DNA from: Drosophila persimilis
Lineage: Eukaryota > Arthropoda > Insecta > Diptera > Drosophilidae
NCBI RefSeq assembly: GCF_003286085.1
Contig: NW_020825415.1
Span: 186,001-250,000 of the forward strand
DNA length: 64,000 bases
Direction: 5' to 3'
Below are positions 54,957 through 64,000 of this stretch, piece by piece. A model generated the notes under the pieces. That model saw nothing but the letters and a program-made list of their open reading frames with translations. It was not told the origin of the DNA and made no database searches. The translations under genes and the position numbers were made by a program. Every line of letters begins with the position of its first letter. Within the stretch, counting starts at the first letter, position 1.

Positions 54957-56079
54957 TCCGACAGCGTGGAGTGGGAGAGTCCTCTGATGAGGATCCTCAA
55001 GCCACGTTCCTGGCTGGGCTGATGCCCGAATTCGCCGTGCCGGATGTCATTGTCGGTGGTAGTGGCAGGGGTGTTTGTAATGGTGATGGCGGTGGTGGTG
55101 TTGGTGTTGGTATTGGCAGGTGTATTTGTAATTGTATTTATATTGGCGTCATTATTTTTATTGCTTTTGTCGATATTGTCTGTGTGAATGGCTGGTGATT
55201 GTCTATGTATTGGCTGTTTTTGATGTTGGTCTGGCTATTGGCATTTACAGTAGTGGCGGGGCAGGGGCAGGGGCATGTGTTGGCTGTGTAGATTGTGGCA
55301 GGGTGGCAGGATCGGCAACTGTGTTGGTGTTGGCTGACTTTGGCGGACCCGTCGTCTGGCCTGCTTCCTCTCACCCTCCTCATCGTCGCTCTCACTGACG
55401 ATGAGGGCATGGCGTCGCTTTGGGGTTGCTGGTGTTGGTGGGATTGGTGGTATTCGTGGTATTCGTGGTTGTGGTTGTGTAGTTGCTGGTTGTCGTGGTA
55501 TTGGTGTTGGCTGGACACTGGCACGGATCGACCCGCCGCTCGAGCTCGAACCAAGTTCGATTCGCAACGGGTTCGATCCGGTCGTGTGTGTGTGTGTGTG
55601 GCGGCCCGTTGGCCATTCTGGCGCTCCGCTCTTGCGCGTCGGTTTGCTGGCTCTCCTCTGTCTTCTCCCTCTCCCGTTACTCCCGAACTGTGTTGTGTGT
55701 CCGAGAGCGTGAGAGGCGGGAAAAGTGGCAGTGAGAGCGGCGTCTTCTCGGCATTTCCCTTTTTGGTTTGCGCTTGCGTGATGTGGCTCGAGGGGGGAGT
55801 GGCTGTGGCCGTGGATGGATATATGGCGATGGCTGGGTACTCACAGTTGGTTGCATTGGCTCGCTGCTCTTGTTGGCTGCAGCCGCCGTCGCTGTGGCGT
55901 CGGCGCTCTGCATTGGCGTTGACGTTGTTGCTGGCGTCTGCGCCGAGGGCTCTGCTGCTGCTATTGGCGGTGTTGGTGGTTATGGCCGCTGCTGCTGCTG
56001 CAAGGGCCCCTCTGCGGGCCGCTCTGCCGCCGTCGCTGTGGCGTCTGCTTGAGCCTCGCCTGGCCATTCCTCTTGTCAT
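54957..56079 (-). pseudogene. Gag N-terminal half, copy 2
   Basis: Nearly identical to copy 1 (MTRGMARR start at 56079, frame end at 55138), including the same deletion relative to copy 3. Confidence 0.7.
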
Positions 56080-56711
56080 TTTTGTTGCTGGTGTATGTTT
56101 TTCCCTTTCGTCAAGTTAATTGCAGTTAAGTTGTTTTTGTGTGTTTGTATTTGGACTTTTATTGGCACTTTCTATCTCTTTACACAGTTTTCTCTCGTTA
56201 GTTTGTGTTTTTATAGATTAATGTTATAAATTATTTATTGGGGAGCAGAAAGCTTGTCGGTAGTAGTAGTGGCGGAGGGGGAAAAAGACTTTTGTCATGT
56301 CAGCGGGGCACGGCACGGCACGGCACACGACAGACACCACAAAAAGAAAACAGGGCACCACAGAAAGAAAGGAAATGGCGACACGGCAAAGTACAATCAA
56401 TCAATGTCCGCCAACTCCCACACTCTCCCACCATACGAAAGGCCCGATCGCCGATCTCATTTACCGGTGCTCTCACCACCGGTTCCACTGTCACTCAGGA
56501 ATTGGCTGGGCATAAATTGCCGAAGTTGGCGGCCGACAACACACTGGCATTGAGAAATGCAATTTGAATTTCAATTGGCTTTTGTGTTATTGGTCATTAT
56601 GGTCTGGTATTTGAGTGGTATTTTTTGGTGTTACCACATGTCAATGGGAATATGGGAATGGCAGATAGGTGGGGAAGAAGAGGACGGAAAAAGGTAAAAA
56701 CTAATCAGAAA

Positions 56712-57808
56712 ACGAGGGGGAACGTTGTGAGTTGCTGCGGACACCGCAACTCTACGGTTATACCCGATACTAAGTCAGTATGGCTCTCCTCCGGCAGACG
56801 CCGCTAATATTTAACGACACGACAAAGAGTGCGTGCGAGAGAGACAGAAAATCAGTCCGAGCGTGACGTCGGGCGCTGCGTAGCCACTGCAAATTGATTT
56901 GTTCCTTTTGGCTAAAAAAATGGTCTGATCTGATCCAGATTCAGCAATCTAATAGATATGGTCATTATCTATGATTCTGCGTTTTTAGTTTTCTCAAATC
57001 TGCAATATTGTGGATGCAACAGATTTTCGTCCTTTGTGGGGGCGGATGGGGGTGGGGCGAAATTCTGAGATATACGTTTTATAGTGACATCTTAAAGGAG
57101 TGTGTGCACCAAATTTGGTTACTCTAGCCTTAATAGTCTCTGAGATTTGTGGTTGCCTCAGATTTTCGTCCTTTGCGGGGGCGGAAGGGGGTGTGGCGAA
57201 ATTTTGACACAAAACGGTCAAGGTCCGATATCACAGGAGTGTGGATACCAAATTTGGGTTCTGAGATCCTTGAACTCATATTTTGCAATTGGCAAAACCG
57301 ACCATGAAACCTGTGTGTTAGAGTGAGACAGAGCGAGAAAGAGTGAAATTGTTTTCGTGATTCTGGCTGTAATAATTATACGATCTGGTTTAGATTTTGC
57401 ACTCTAGAAGATATAGTCATCTTCTACGATTCTGCTTTTTTAGTTTTCTCGTATCGTCGAAATTGTGGATGCCACAGATTTTCGCCCTTTGTGGGGGCGG
57501 AAGTGGGCGGGGCAAAGTTTTGAAATATTTTTGGAGCAGTGACATATCACAGAAGTCTGGATCCAAAACATCGTTGCTCTAGCTCTTATAGTCTTTGAGC
57601 ATTAGGCGCTGAAGGGGACGGACAGACGGACAGACGGACAGACGGACGGACGGACAGACAGACAGGGCTCAATCGACTCGGCTCTTGATGCTGATCAAGA
57701 ATATATATACTTTATAGGGTCGGAAACGATTCCTTCTGGACGTTACACACATCCACTTTTACCACAAATCTAATATACCCCAATACTCATTTTGAGTATC
57801 GGGTATAA
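56712..57808 (+). mobile_element. ISY-14, complete copy between Gag-only copies 2 and 3
   Basis: Subfamily B, at the same position relative to the Gag-only units as ISY-13. It differs by about 20 bp deleted near 57258 and by a few substitutions around 57205. Confidence 0.92.
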
Positions 57809-58854
57809 AAACTACGAAAAATATACAATTAACTACAGAAAAACTACATTAATTTACAAAAACTTATTCCTAATATCACAGGCAAGTAACTAAAACTATG
57901 GACAAACTATCTACGGATATGCAAAACTACAGAAACAACAGAATTGACATCTACAACAAATACATTGATGCAGACAAGGTAAAATAAACGATAATTGACA
58001 TACATTTACACACATATAAACATATTAATTACAATTTATTTTATTTCTATGAGGAGGACAAACATCAACGGAGCACCGGCGGGCATATCAAACGCAATGC
58101 GAACAATACGCTGTATACCGGCCGGCTCTGTTGTCCCCCTGTGTGTTGTTAATTGGCTGGCTGGATTTTTGGTGTATGCGTGGGCAAAAATTGGAGATGG
58201 CGAGCGGCTCTGGTCCGGCCGCCCACGTTGCATCTGTCTGTTGGTTTGGTCCAGCAGACCGAGTGGCACTGGTCCGGCCACCCGCGGATGCATTGTCCAG
58301 TGTTGGCATTGACATCGAAATGTGATGCCAACGATTTGTGTTATTGGCCGCATCCACGTGGCAAACTGGTCCGGCCACCAGGATACGTTGTCGATTGTGA
58401 TGTTTTTGGCCGCATCCGAGTGGCTGCTGGTCCGGCCACCCAGGATGCGCTGTCAGGTGTATTGGCCTGGCCTCCTCGGCCACGTTCGTCGTCGGTTTTA
58501 ATTGCGATTTTTGAGTGGCTGCTGGTTCGGCCACCCAGATGAGGAGGTGTTCGTTTTGGCGTGTGATTTAAATTTGTGTTTATTTGCAGGTACTTGTCGG
58601 CGTTTGGATGTTATTTGTGGCGCCCCTTGTCTGGTTGGTGTTGGCGTAAAACAGCAGGTGAGTATTTTGTGTGTTTTGGCAGTCTGCTTCTCCCTTCTGT
58701 TTCTTCTTCCTTTGCAGGATTTGCTGGCGTCCGGCGGCTCAACACCAGGCCATCCCGCCCTCACATAATGGCATGAGAGACGTTTGGCCGTTTTTCGTTG
58801 TTGACGTCTTTTTCTTTGTTGCAGTGGCTGTCTCTGGATCGACGATTGGGCACA

Positions 58855-59862
58855 TCAATAGGCGCCGCCCGAATGCATGCATTCGCGTGCGCTGGCGATT
58901 TGTGCCCTCCATATTTCGCCCAGGCCATCCAGCGCCTCGAATGGATCGTGATCGGTCCATTCGTCGTCATCGTCATCGTCTAATTCAGACGCGTCGCAGT
59001 CCACGTCGGACTCTGAATCCGATATGTTGGTTGCTGTTGGTTGGAGCGGGGGCATGGCTTTTGTGCCCTTGCCATTTGCTGCAGTAAATTTGGTGAGTTG
59101 CTCTGCCATCTGGTCGATCCTCCTTTCCAACTCTATTATACGCTGTACGTATAATAGCAGATTTTGAGCGCAGCTGACATCGCACTGAGCTGCTGGCCGC
59201 TGCTGCTGCTGGTGTTGGCGTGGCGTCGGAGCATCATTCGCGATCGGCTGCATCGGCTGGGACCTCTGGTGTTGGCGCCCCCTGGTCGATGGCTGTGGAT
59301 GATGGTCGCCATACCGATGCTGCTGCCGATCCGGTTGGTGTTGGCGTTGCTGCTGCGGATTATGGAGTGGCTGTGGATGTGGCTGCTGCTGGCGACGTTG
59401 GATTGGCTGCTGTCGCTGTTGGATTGGCTGTGGTTGCTGTTTGCCACGCTCCTCCTCCCTGGCGACCCTGTGGGCCACAAGCCGCTGCCTGGCTGCCTTA
59501 AAGGATGGGCAGCCCTTGTAGGCGCTGATGTGCTGGCCCTGGCAGTTGGCGCATTTGGGAGCGGCACTCCTCGGCTTGCTGCACTCCGTCGTCAGGTGCC
59601 CACCCGCGCATTTCATGCAATCTGCAGCGCGTCTACAATATGCGCGGGTGTGGCCAAACACCTGGCAACGATGGCACTGGGCAGGGTCTCGGGAGACTCC
59701 AAGTCTCTCAACCGTGACGGGCCTCCCACCCAGGCGTCGCAGCTTCAACATATCGTATTGGCCTCGAAGAGGTTGAATTGACAGCTGCGATCGAATCGAT
59801 CGGTGATCACCCTTACAAACCGAACCGTGAACCCCTCGTTCAGCATACTGCTGCGAATCCAA
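58855..59862 (-). pseudogene. Gag C-terminal half with three zinc knuckles, copy 3
   Basis: Same as copy 2 apart from one or two residues near the C-terminus. The three CCHC knuckles are intact. Confidence 0.85.
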
Positions 59863-60323
59863 TCCGGCGGCGTGGAGTGGGAGAGTCCTCGGATGAGGAT
59901 CCTCAAGCCACGTTCCTGGCTGGGCTGATGCCCGAATTCGCCGTGCCGGATGTCATTTTCTGTGGTAAAGGCAGGGGTGTTTGTAATGGTGATGGCGGTG
60001 GTGGTGATGGTGTTGGTATTGGTATTGGCAGGTGTATTTGTAATTGTATTTATATTGGCGTCATTATTTTTATTGCTATTGTCGATATTGTCTGTGTGAA
60101 TGGCTGGTGATTGTCTATGTATTGGCTGTTTTTGATGTTGGTGATGGCTGTGGGTTATAGTAGTGGCAGGGGCAGGGGCATGTGTTGGCTGTGTAGATTG
60201 TGGCAGAGAGGCAGGATCGGCAACTATGTTGGTGTTAGCTGTCTTTGTTGTCCGTTTCTGCTGCTTCTGCCGCAGCTCGTGCTGTCTCAGCTGCTCCTGG
60301 ACAATAACCTCCAGCTCCTCCAA
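59745..60323 (-). pseudogene. Gag middle part with conserved block, copy 3
   Basis: A frame with MEELEVIVQEQLRQHELRQK, a likely helix absent from copies 1 and 2, and an Asn/Thr/His-rich linker. The conserved Jockey-type block follows: ERGLRILIRGLSHST, PDWIRSSMLNEGFTVRFV and RVITDRFDRSCQFNLFEANT. It overlaps the knuckle frame by about 118 bases and is offset by one frameshift. Confidence 0.75.
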
Positions 60324-61063
60324 AGTTTGCCTTTTCTTTTTTGGCTTTTTAATTGGCGGCCGCTGCTGCTGATGGTGGTAATGGCGGCCCTGTCGGCTGA
60401 CCCGTTCCCTCTCCCCTCCTCATCGTCGCTCTCACTGACGATGAGGGCATGGCGTCGCTTTGGGGTTGCTGGTGTTGGTGGTATTTGTGGTTGTGGTTGT
60501 GTAGTTGCTGGTTGTCGTGGTATTGGTGTTGGCTGGACACTGGCACGGATCGACCCGCCGCTCGAGCTCGAACCAAGTTCGATTCGCAACGGGTTCGATC
60601 CGGTCGTGTGTGTGTGTGTGGCGGCCCGTTGGCCGTTCTGGCGCTCCGCTCTTGCGCGTCGGTTTGCTGGCTCTCCTCTGTCTTCTCCCTCTCCCGTTAC
60701 TCCCGAACTGTGTTGTGTGTCCGAGAGCGTGAGAGGCGGGAAAAGTGGCAGTGAGAGCGGCGTCTTCTCGGCATTTCCCTTTTTGGTTTGCGCTTGCGTG
60801 ATGTGGCTCGAGGGGGGAGTGGCTGTGGCCGTGGATATATCGGCTATGGCGATGGCTGGGTACTCACAGTTGGTGGCATTGGCTCGCTGCTCTTGTTGGC
60901 TGCAGCCGCCGTCGCTGTGGCGTCGGCGCTCTCTATTGGCGTTGACGTTGTTGCTGGCGTCTGCACCGAGGGCTCTGCTGCTGCTGCTACTATTGGCGGT
61001 GTTGGTGTTGATGGCCGCTGCTGCTGCTGCAAGGGCCCCTCTGCGGGCCGCTCGCCTGGCCAT
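60287..61063 (-). pseudogene. Gag N-terminal part, copy 3
   Basis: Starts MARRAARRGALAAAAAA, Ala/Asn/Ser/Arg-rich, with KRRHALIVSESDDEEG near its end. It is frame-shifted from the helix-bearing middle part near 60400. Confidence 0.65.
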
Positions 61064-61206
61064 TCCTCTTGTAATTTTTGTTGCTGGTGTAGGTTTTTCC
61101 CTTTCGTCAAGTTAATTGCAGTTAAGTTGTTTTTGTGTGTTTGTATTTGGACTTTTATTGGCACTTTCTATCTCTTTACACAGTTTTCTCTCGTTAGTTT
61201 CTGTTT

Positions 61207-61920
61207 TTATACCCGATACTCAAAATGAGTATTGGGGTATATTAGATTTGTGGTAAAAGTGGATGTGTGTAACGTCCATAAAGAATCGTTTCCGACCCCA
61301 TAAAGTATATATATTCTTGATCAGCATCAATAGCCGAGTCGATTGAGCCATGTCTGTCTGTCCGTCTGTCCGTCCGTCCGTCTGTCCGTCCCCTTCAGCG
61401 CCTAATGCTCAAAGACTATAAGAGCTAGAGCAACGATGTTTTGGATCCAAACTTCTGTGATATGTCACTGCTACAAAAATATTTCAAAACTTTGCCCCGC
61501 CCACTTCCGCCCCCACAAAGGACGAAAATCTGTGGCATCCACAATTTTGACGATACGAAAAAACTAAAAACGCAGAATCGTAGGAGAAGACTATATCTTC
61601 TAGAGTGCAAAATCTGAACAAGATCGTATAATTATTATAGCCAGAATCACGAAAACAATTTCACTCTTTCTCGCTCTGTCTCTCTCTAACACACAGGTTT
61701 CATGGTCGGTTTTTCCAATTGCAAAATATGAGTTCAAGGATCTCAGAACCCATAAGAGCTAGAGCAACCAAATTTGGTATCCACACTCCTGTGATATCGG
61801 ACCTTGACCGTTTTGTGTCAAAATTTCGACACACCCCCTTCCGCCCCCGCAAAGGACGAAAATCTGGGGCAACCACAAATCTCAGAGACTATTAAGGCTA
61901 GAGTAACCAAATTTGGTACT
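61207..61920 (-). mobile_element. ISY-15, 3' part, minus strand
   Basis: Normal 3' end inserted at a T run. About 710 bp of subfamily B sequence then stops after ACCAAATTTGGTA. It forms an inverted pair with ISY-16. Confidence 0.88.
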
Positions 61921-62139
61921 TCGTCGGACGTTCTAGAACGTCTTGATTGATTGATTGTTCTCTGCCGTGTCGCCATTTCCTTCTTTTCCGTGGTGCCCTG
62001 TTTTCTTTTTGTGGTGTCTGTCGTGTGCCGTGCCGTGCCGTGCCCCGCTGACATGACAAAAGTCTTTTTCCCCCTCCGCCACTACTACTACCGACAAGCT
62101 TTCTGCTCCCCAATAAATAATTTATAACATTAATCTATA
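61921..62139 (+). other. Inverted piece of the Gag-only element 5' UTR
   Basis: From GATTGATTGATTGTTCTCTG to TAATCTATAA it is the reverse complement of 51287-51480 in copy 1, including the GCCGTGCCGTGCC tandem. It lies in plus orientation while copy 3 is minus. Confidence 0.85.
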
Positions 62140-63277
62140 ACGAGGGGGAACGTTGTGAGTTGCTGCGGACACCGCAACTCTACAGTTATACCCGATACTT
62201 AGTCAGTATGGCTTTCCTCCGGCAGACGCCGCTAATATTAAACGACACGACAAAGAGTGCGTGCGAGAGAGACAGAAAATCAGGCTGAGCGTGACGTCGG
62301 GCGCTGCGTAGCCAATGCAAATTGATTTGTTCCTGTTGGCTATAAAAATTATCTGATCTGATCCAGACTCAGCAATAGATATGGTCATTCTCCATGATTC
62401 TGTGTTTTTAGTTTTCTAGAATCTGCAATATTGTGGATGCAACAGATTTTCGTCCTTTGTGGGGGCGGAAGGGGGTGGAGCGAAATTCTGAGATATACGT
62501 TTTATAGTGAGATCTAACAGGAGTGAGGATACCAAATTTGGTTACTCTAGCCTTAATAGTCTCTGAGATTTGTGGTTGCCCCAGATTTTCGTCCTTTGCG
62601 GGGGCGGAAGGGGGTGTGTCGAAATTTTGACACAAAACGGTCAAGGTCCGATATCACAGGAGTGTGGATACCAAATTTGGTTGCTCTAGCTCTTATGGGT
62701 TCTGAGATCCTTGAACTCATATTTTGCAATTGGCAAAACCGACCATGAAACCTGTGTGTTAGAGAGAGACAGAGCGAGAAAGAGTGAAATTGTTTTCTTG
62801 ATTCTGGCTATAATAATTATACGATCTTGTTCAGATTTTGCACTCTAGAAGATATAGTCTTCTCCTACGATTCTGTGTTTTTAGTTTTCTCGTATCTTTA
62901 AAAATGTGGATGCCACAGATTTTCGTCCTTTGTGGGGGCGGAAGTGGGCGGGGCAAAGTATTGAAATATTTTTGTAGCAGTGACATATCACAGAAGTTTG
63001 GATCCAAAACATCGTTGCTCTAGGTCTTATAGTCTTTGAGCATTAGGCGCTGAAGGGGACGGACAGACGGACAGACGGTCGGACGGACAGACGGACGGAT
63101 AGACGGACGGACGGACAGACGGACAGACAGACATGGCTCAATCGACTCGGCTATTGATGCTGATCAAGAATATATATACTTTATGGGGTCGGAAACGATT
63201 CCTTCTGAACGTTACACACATCCACTTTTACCACAAATCTAATATACCCCAATACTCATTTTGAGTATCGGGTATAA
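62140..63277 (+). mobile_element. ISY-16, complete copy, plus strand
   Basis: Subfamily B, both ends intact. The GGAC microsatellite (63058-63130) has GGTCGG and GGAT variants. ACCAAATTTGGT palindromes lie at 62531-62542 and 62670-62681. AGAGAGAGACAGAGCGAGAAAG lies at about 62762-62783. Confidence 0.92.
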
Positions 63278-63882
63278 AAATTAAGTAGAAATACAAATAA
63301 TTATAATTCATAATATTCTTATTATTATTCCATTGTACTATAAATAAATCTACAAAATATGTACATATAATACGATAATTTTTATCAAAACAATTTAAAT
63401 TGAACTTCTATTATTATTCCATAAAAAAACTAAATAAATCTACGGAATATATAAATATTTCCTTAGTTTTCTCCAGGTGTCAACCCCATTCGGATTATAT
63501 AGATTTATCCACTTCCAAATTTAAGTTTAAGGCAGCTGCAGTTCATGGGTTAAAGTATCTCTCAAATGCAGCTCATTAAAAATATTTTCAAACTCAAAAA
63601 TGTCAATAATTTTCGCTTCTTTCGCCATTCCCAGGTTAGACGGCCTACATTATATTGCTAAAAATGTGAATTAATTTGAAGTTGGCGTACATATAACGTA
63701 GCGCAATCGATAGTATCGAGACAAAACGATCTGAATTATGATCACTAGATTTAAGAGATATACGAAATAAAACGAATGAGCAAGGATCTACATCGAGCGG
63801 ATTAATGAAGGTCTTAATTGGGTAGACGGATTCCACTGGAAAACTGTTGAAGGGACTTAGCTCGTACAGGTTTTATGAAAAA
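63278..63882. other. Non-repetitive flank with a DRE-like motif
   Basis: AT-rich from 63278 to about 63600, then mixed. CAATCGATAGTATCGAG at about 63702-63718 resembles a degenerate DREF site. No frame with motifs. Confidence 0.35.
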
Positions 63883-64000
63883 TGTCTAAGGTGAGCTCTC
63901 TTACCGCATATTTAAATTAACGGACTGAAAACGCAGTGGCTAAGAACGCTTGTTCTTTTGACAAGCAAGTGTTAACATTTTCCCTCTTTTCGTAGGGCAT
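63883..64000 (+). other. Possible first coding exon and intron of a gene leaving the window
   Basis: ATG TCT AAG is followed at once by GTGAGC, a strong splice donor. About 100 bp later a pyrimidine-rich TTTTCCCTCTTTTCGTAG acceptor precedes GGCAT at the window edge. This would be a three-codon first exon and a short intron, common in Drosophila. The protein cannot be told from this. Confidence 0.3.

Larger units (their letters stand above)
52903..56711 (-). mobile_element. Gag-only Jockey-clade element, copy 2
   Basis: The right half (from about 54860) matches copy 1 almost base for base at an offset of 4924. The left half matches copy 3 at an offset of 4906. The region at 52903-53160, beyond the 3' repeats, is present here and in copy 3. 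Confidence 0.82.
57809..61206 (-). mobile_element. Gag-only Jockey-clade element, copy 3, 5' end rearranged
   Basis: The left part is nearly identical to copy 2 up to about 59865. Further right it diverges and is fuller in the Gag N-terminus. The 5' UTR is cut by ISY-15 after GTTTCTGTTTTT, and the missing 5' piece reappears inverted at 61921-62139. Confidence 0.82.

Noticed and set aside
1-64000. CRISPR arrays, operons or bacterial mobile elements
   Set aside because: No spaced short repeats of that kind; content is clearly insect eukaryotic.

Overview
The window looks like heterochromatin from a fly of the Drosophila obscura group (D. pseudoobscura, D. miranda or a relative). Almost every base belongs to a transposable element, and the elements are nested and rearranged. 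The genus call rests on at least 16 copies of a DINE-1/INE-1-family Helentron (ISY- or SGM-like, called 'ISY' here) and on insect-type Jockey, Gypsy, BEL and errantivirus elements. The obscura-group call is an inference from the ISY-like sequence. No intact host gene is visible.

Layout. 2-5616: Jockey-clade non-LTR element (Gag plus EN-RT ORF2), + strand, broken by stops and by ISY-1. 6329-32141: a nest of three LTR elements. A blastopia/mdg3-like Gypsy element (target duplication TATATA) carries in its 3' LTR a BEL-Pao element (target duplication ATCAT, 11064-32051). The BEL leader carries a gypsy-clade errantivirus (LTR after TACA, tRNA-Lys primer site, gag, pol, truncated env). The errantivirus 5' part plus BEL leader is tandemly duplicated (unit A 11336-18784, unit B from 18785), and the junction lies inside a chimeric ISY.

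32142-36425 is the only mostly non-transposon stretch. It holds an orphan tRNA-Tyr-type primer site, a short tandem repeat, a proteasome-alpha-like fragment and a TAF5/Cannonball-like fragment. 36426-44763: an ISY split by a nearly complete Gypsy element on the minus strand (ACAG target duplication, 36851-44659). 44764-48000: ISY pieces around a second Jockey fragment (minus).

48001-61206: three head-to-tail copies of a Gag-only Jockey-clade element on the minus strand, with an ISY at each junction. No reverse transcriptase is visible, so it resembles telomeric HeT-A in gene content. 61207-63277: two ISYs in inverted orientation around an inverted piece of that element. 63278-64000: non-repetitive sequence with a possible gene start at the far right.

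The coding regions are nearly all dead (stops, frameshifts, deletions). The window is mainly informative about genome dynamics. The ISY copies insert into A/T runs without target duplication, shown by two empty sites inside the window. They also sit at the joints of both tandem duplications and two inverted junctions, so they appear to be the substrate for ectopic recombination here.
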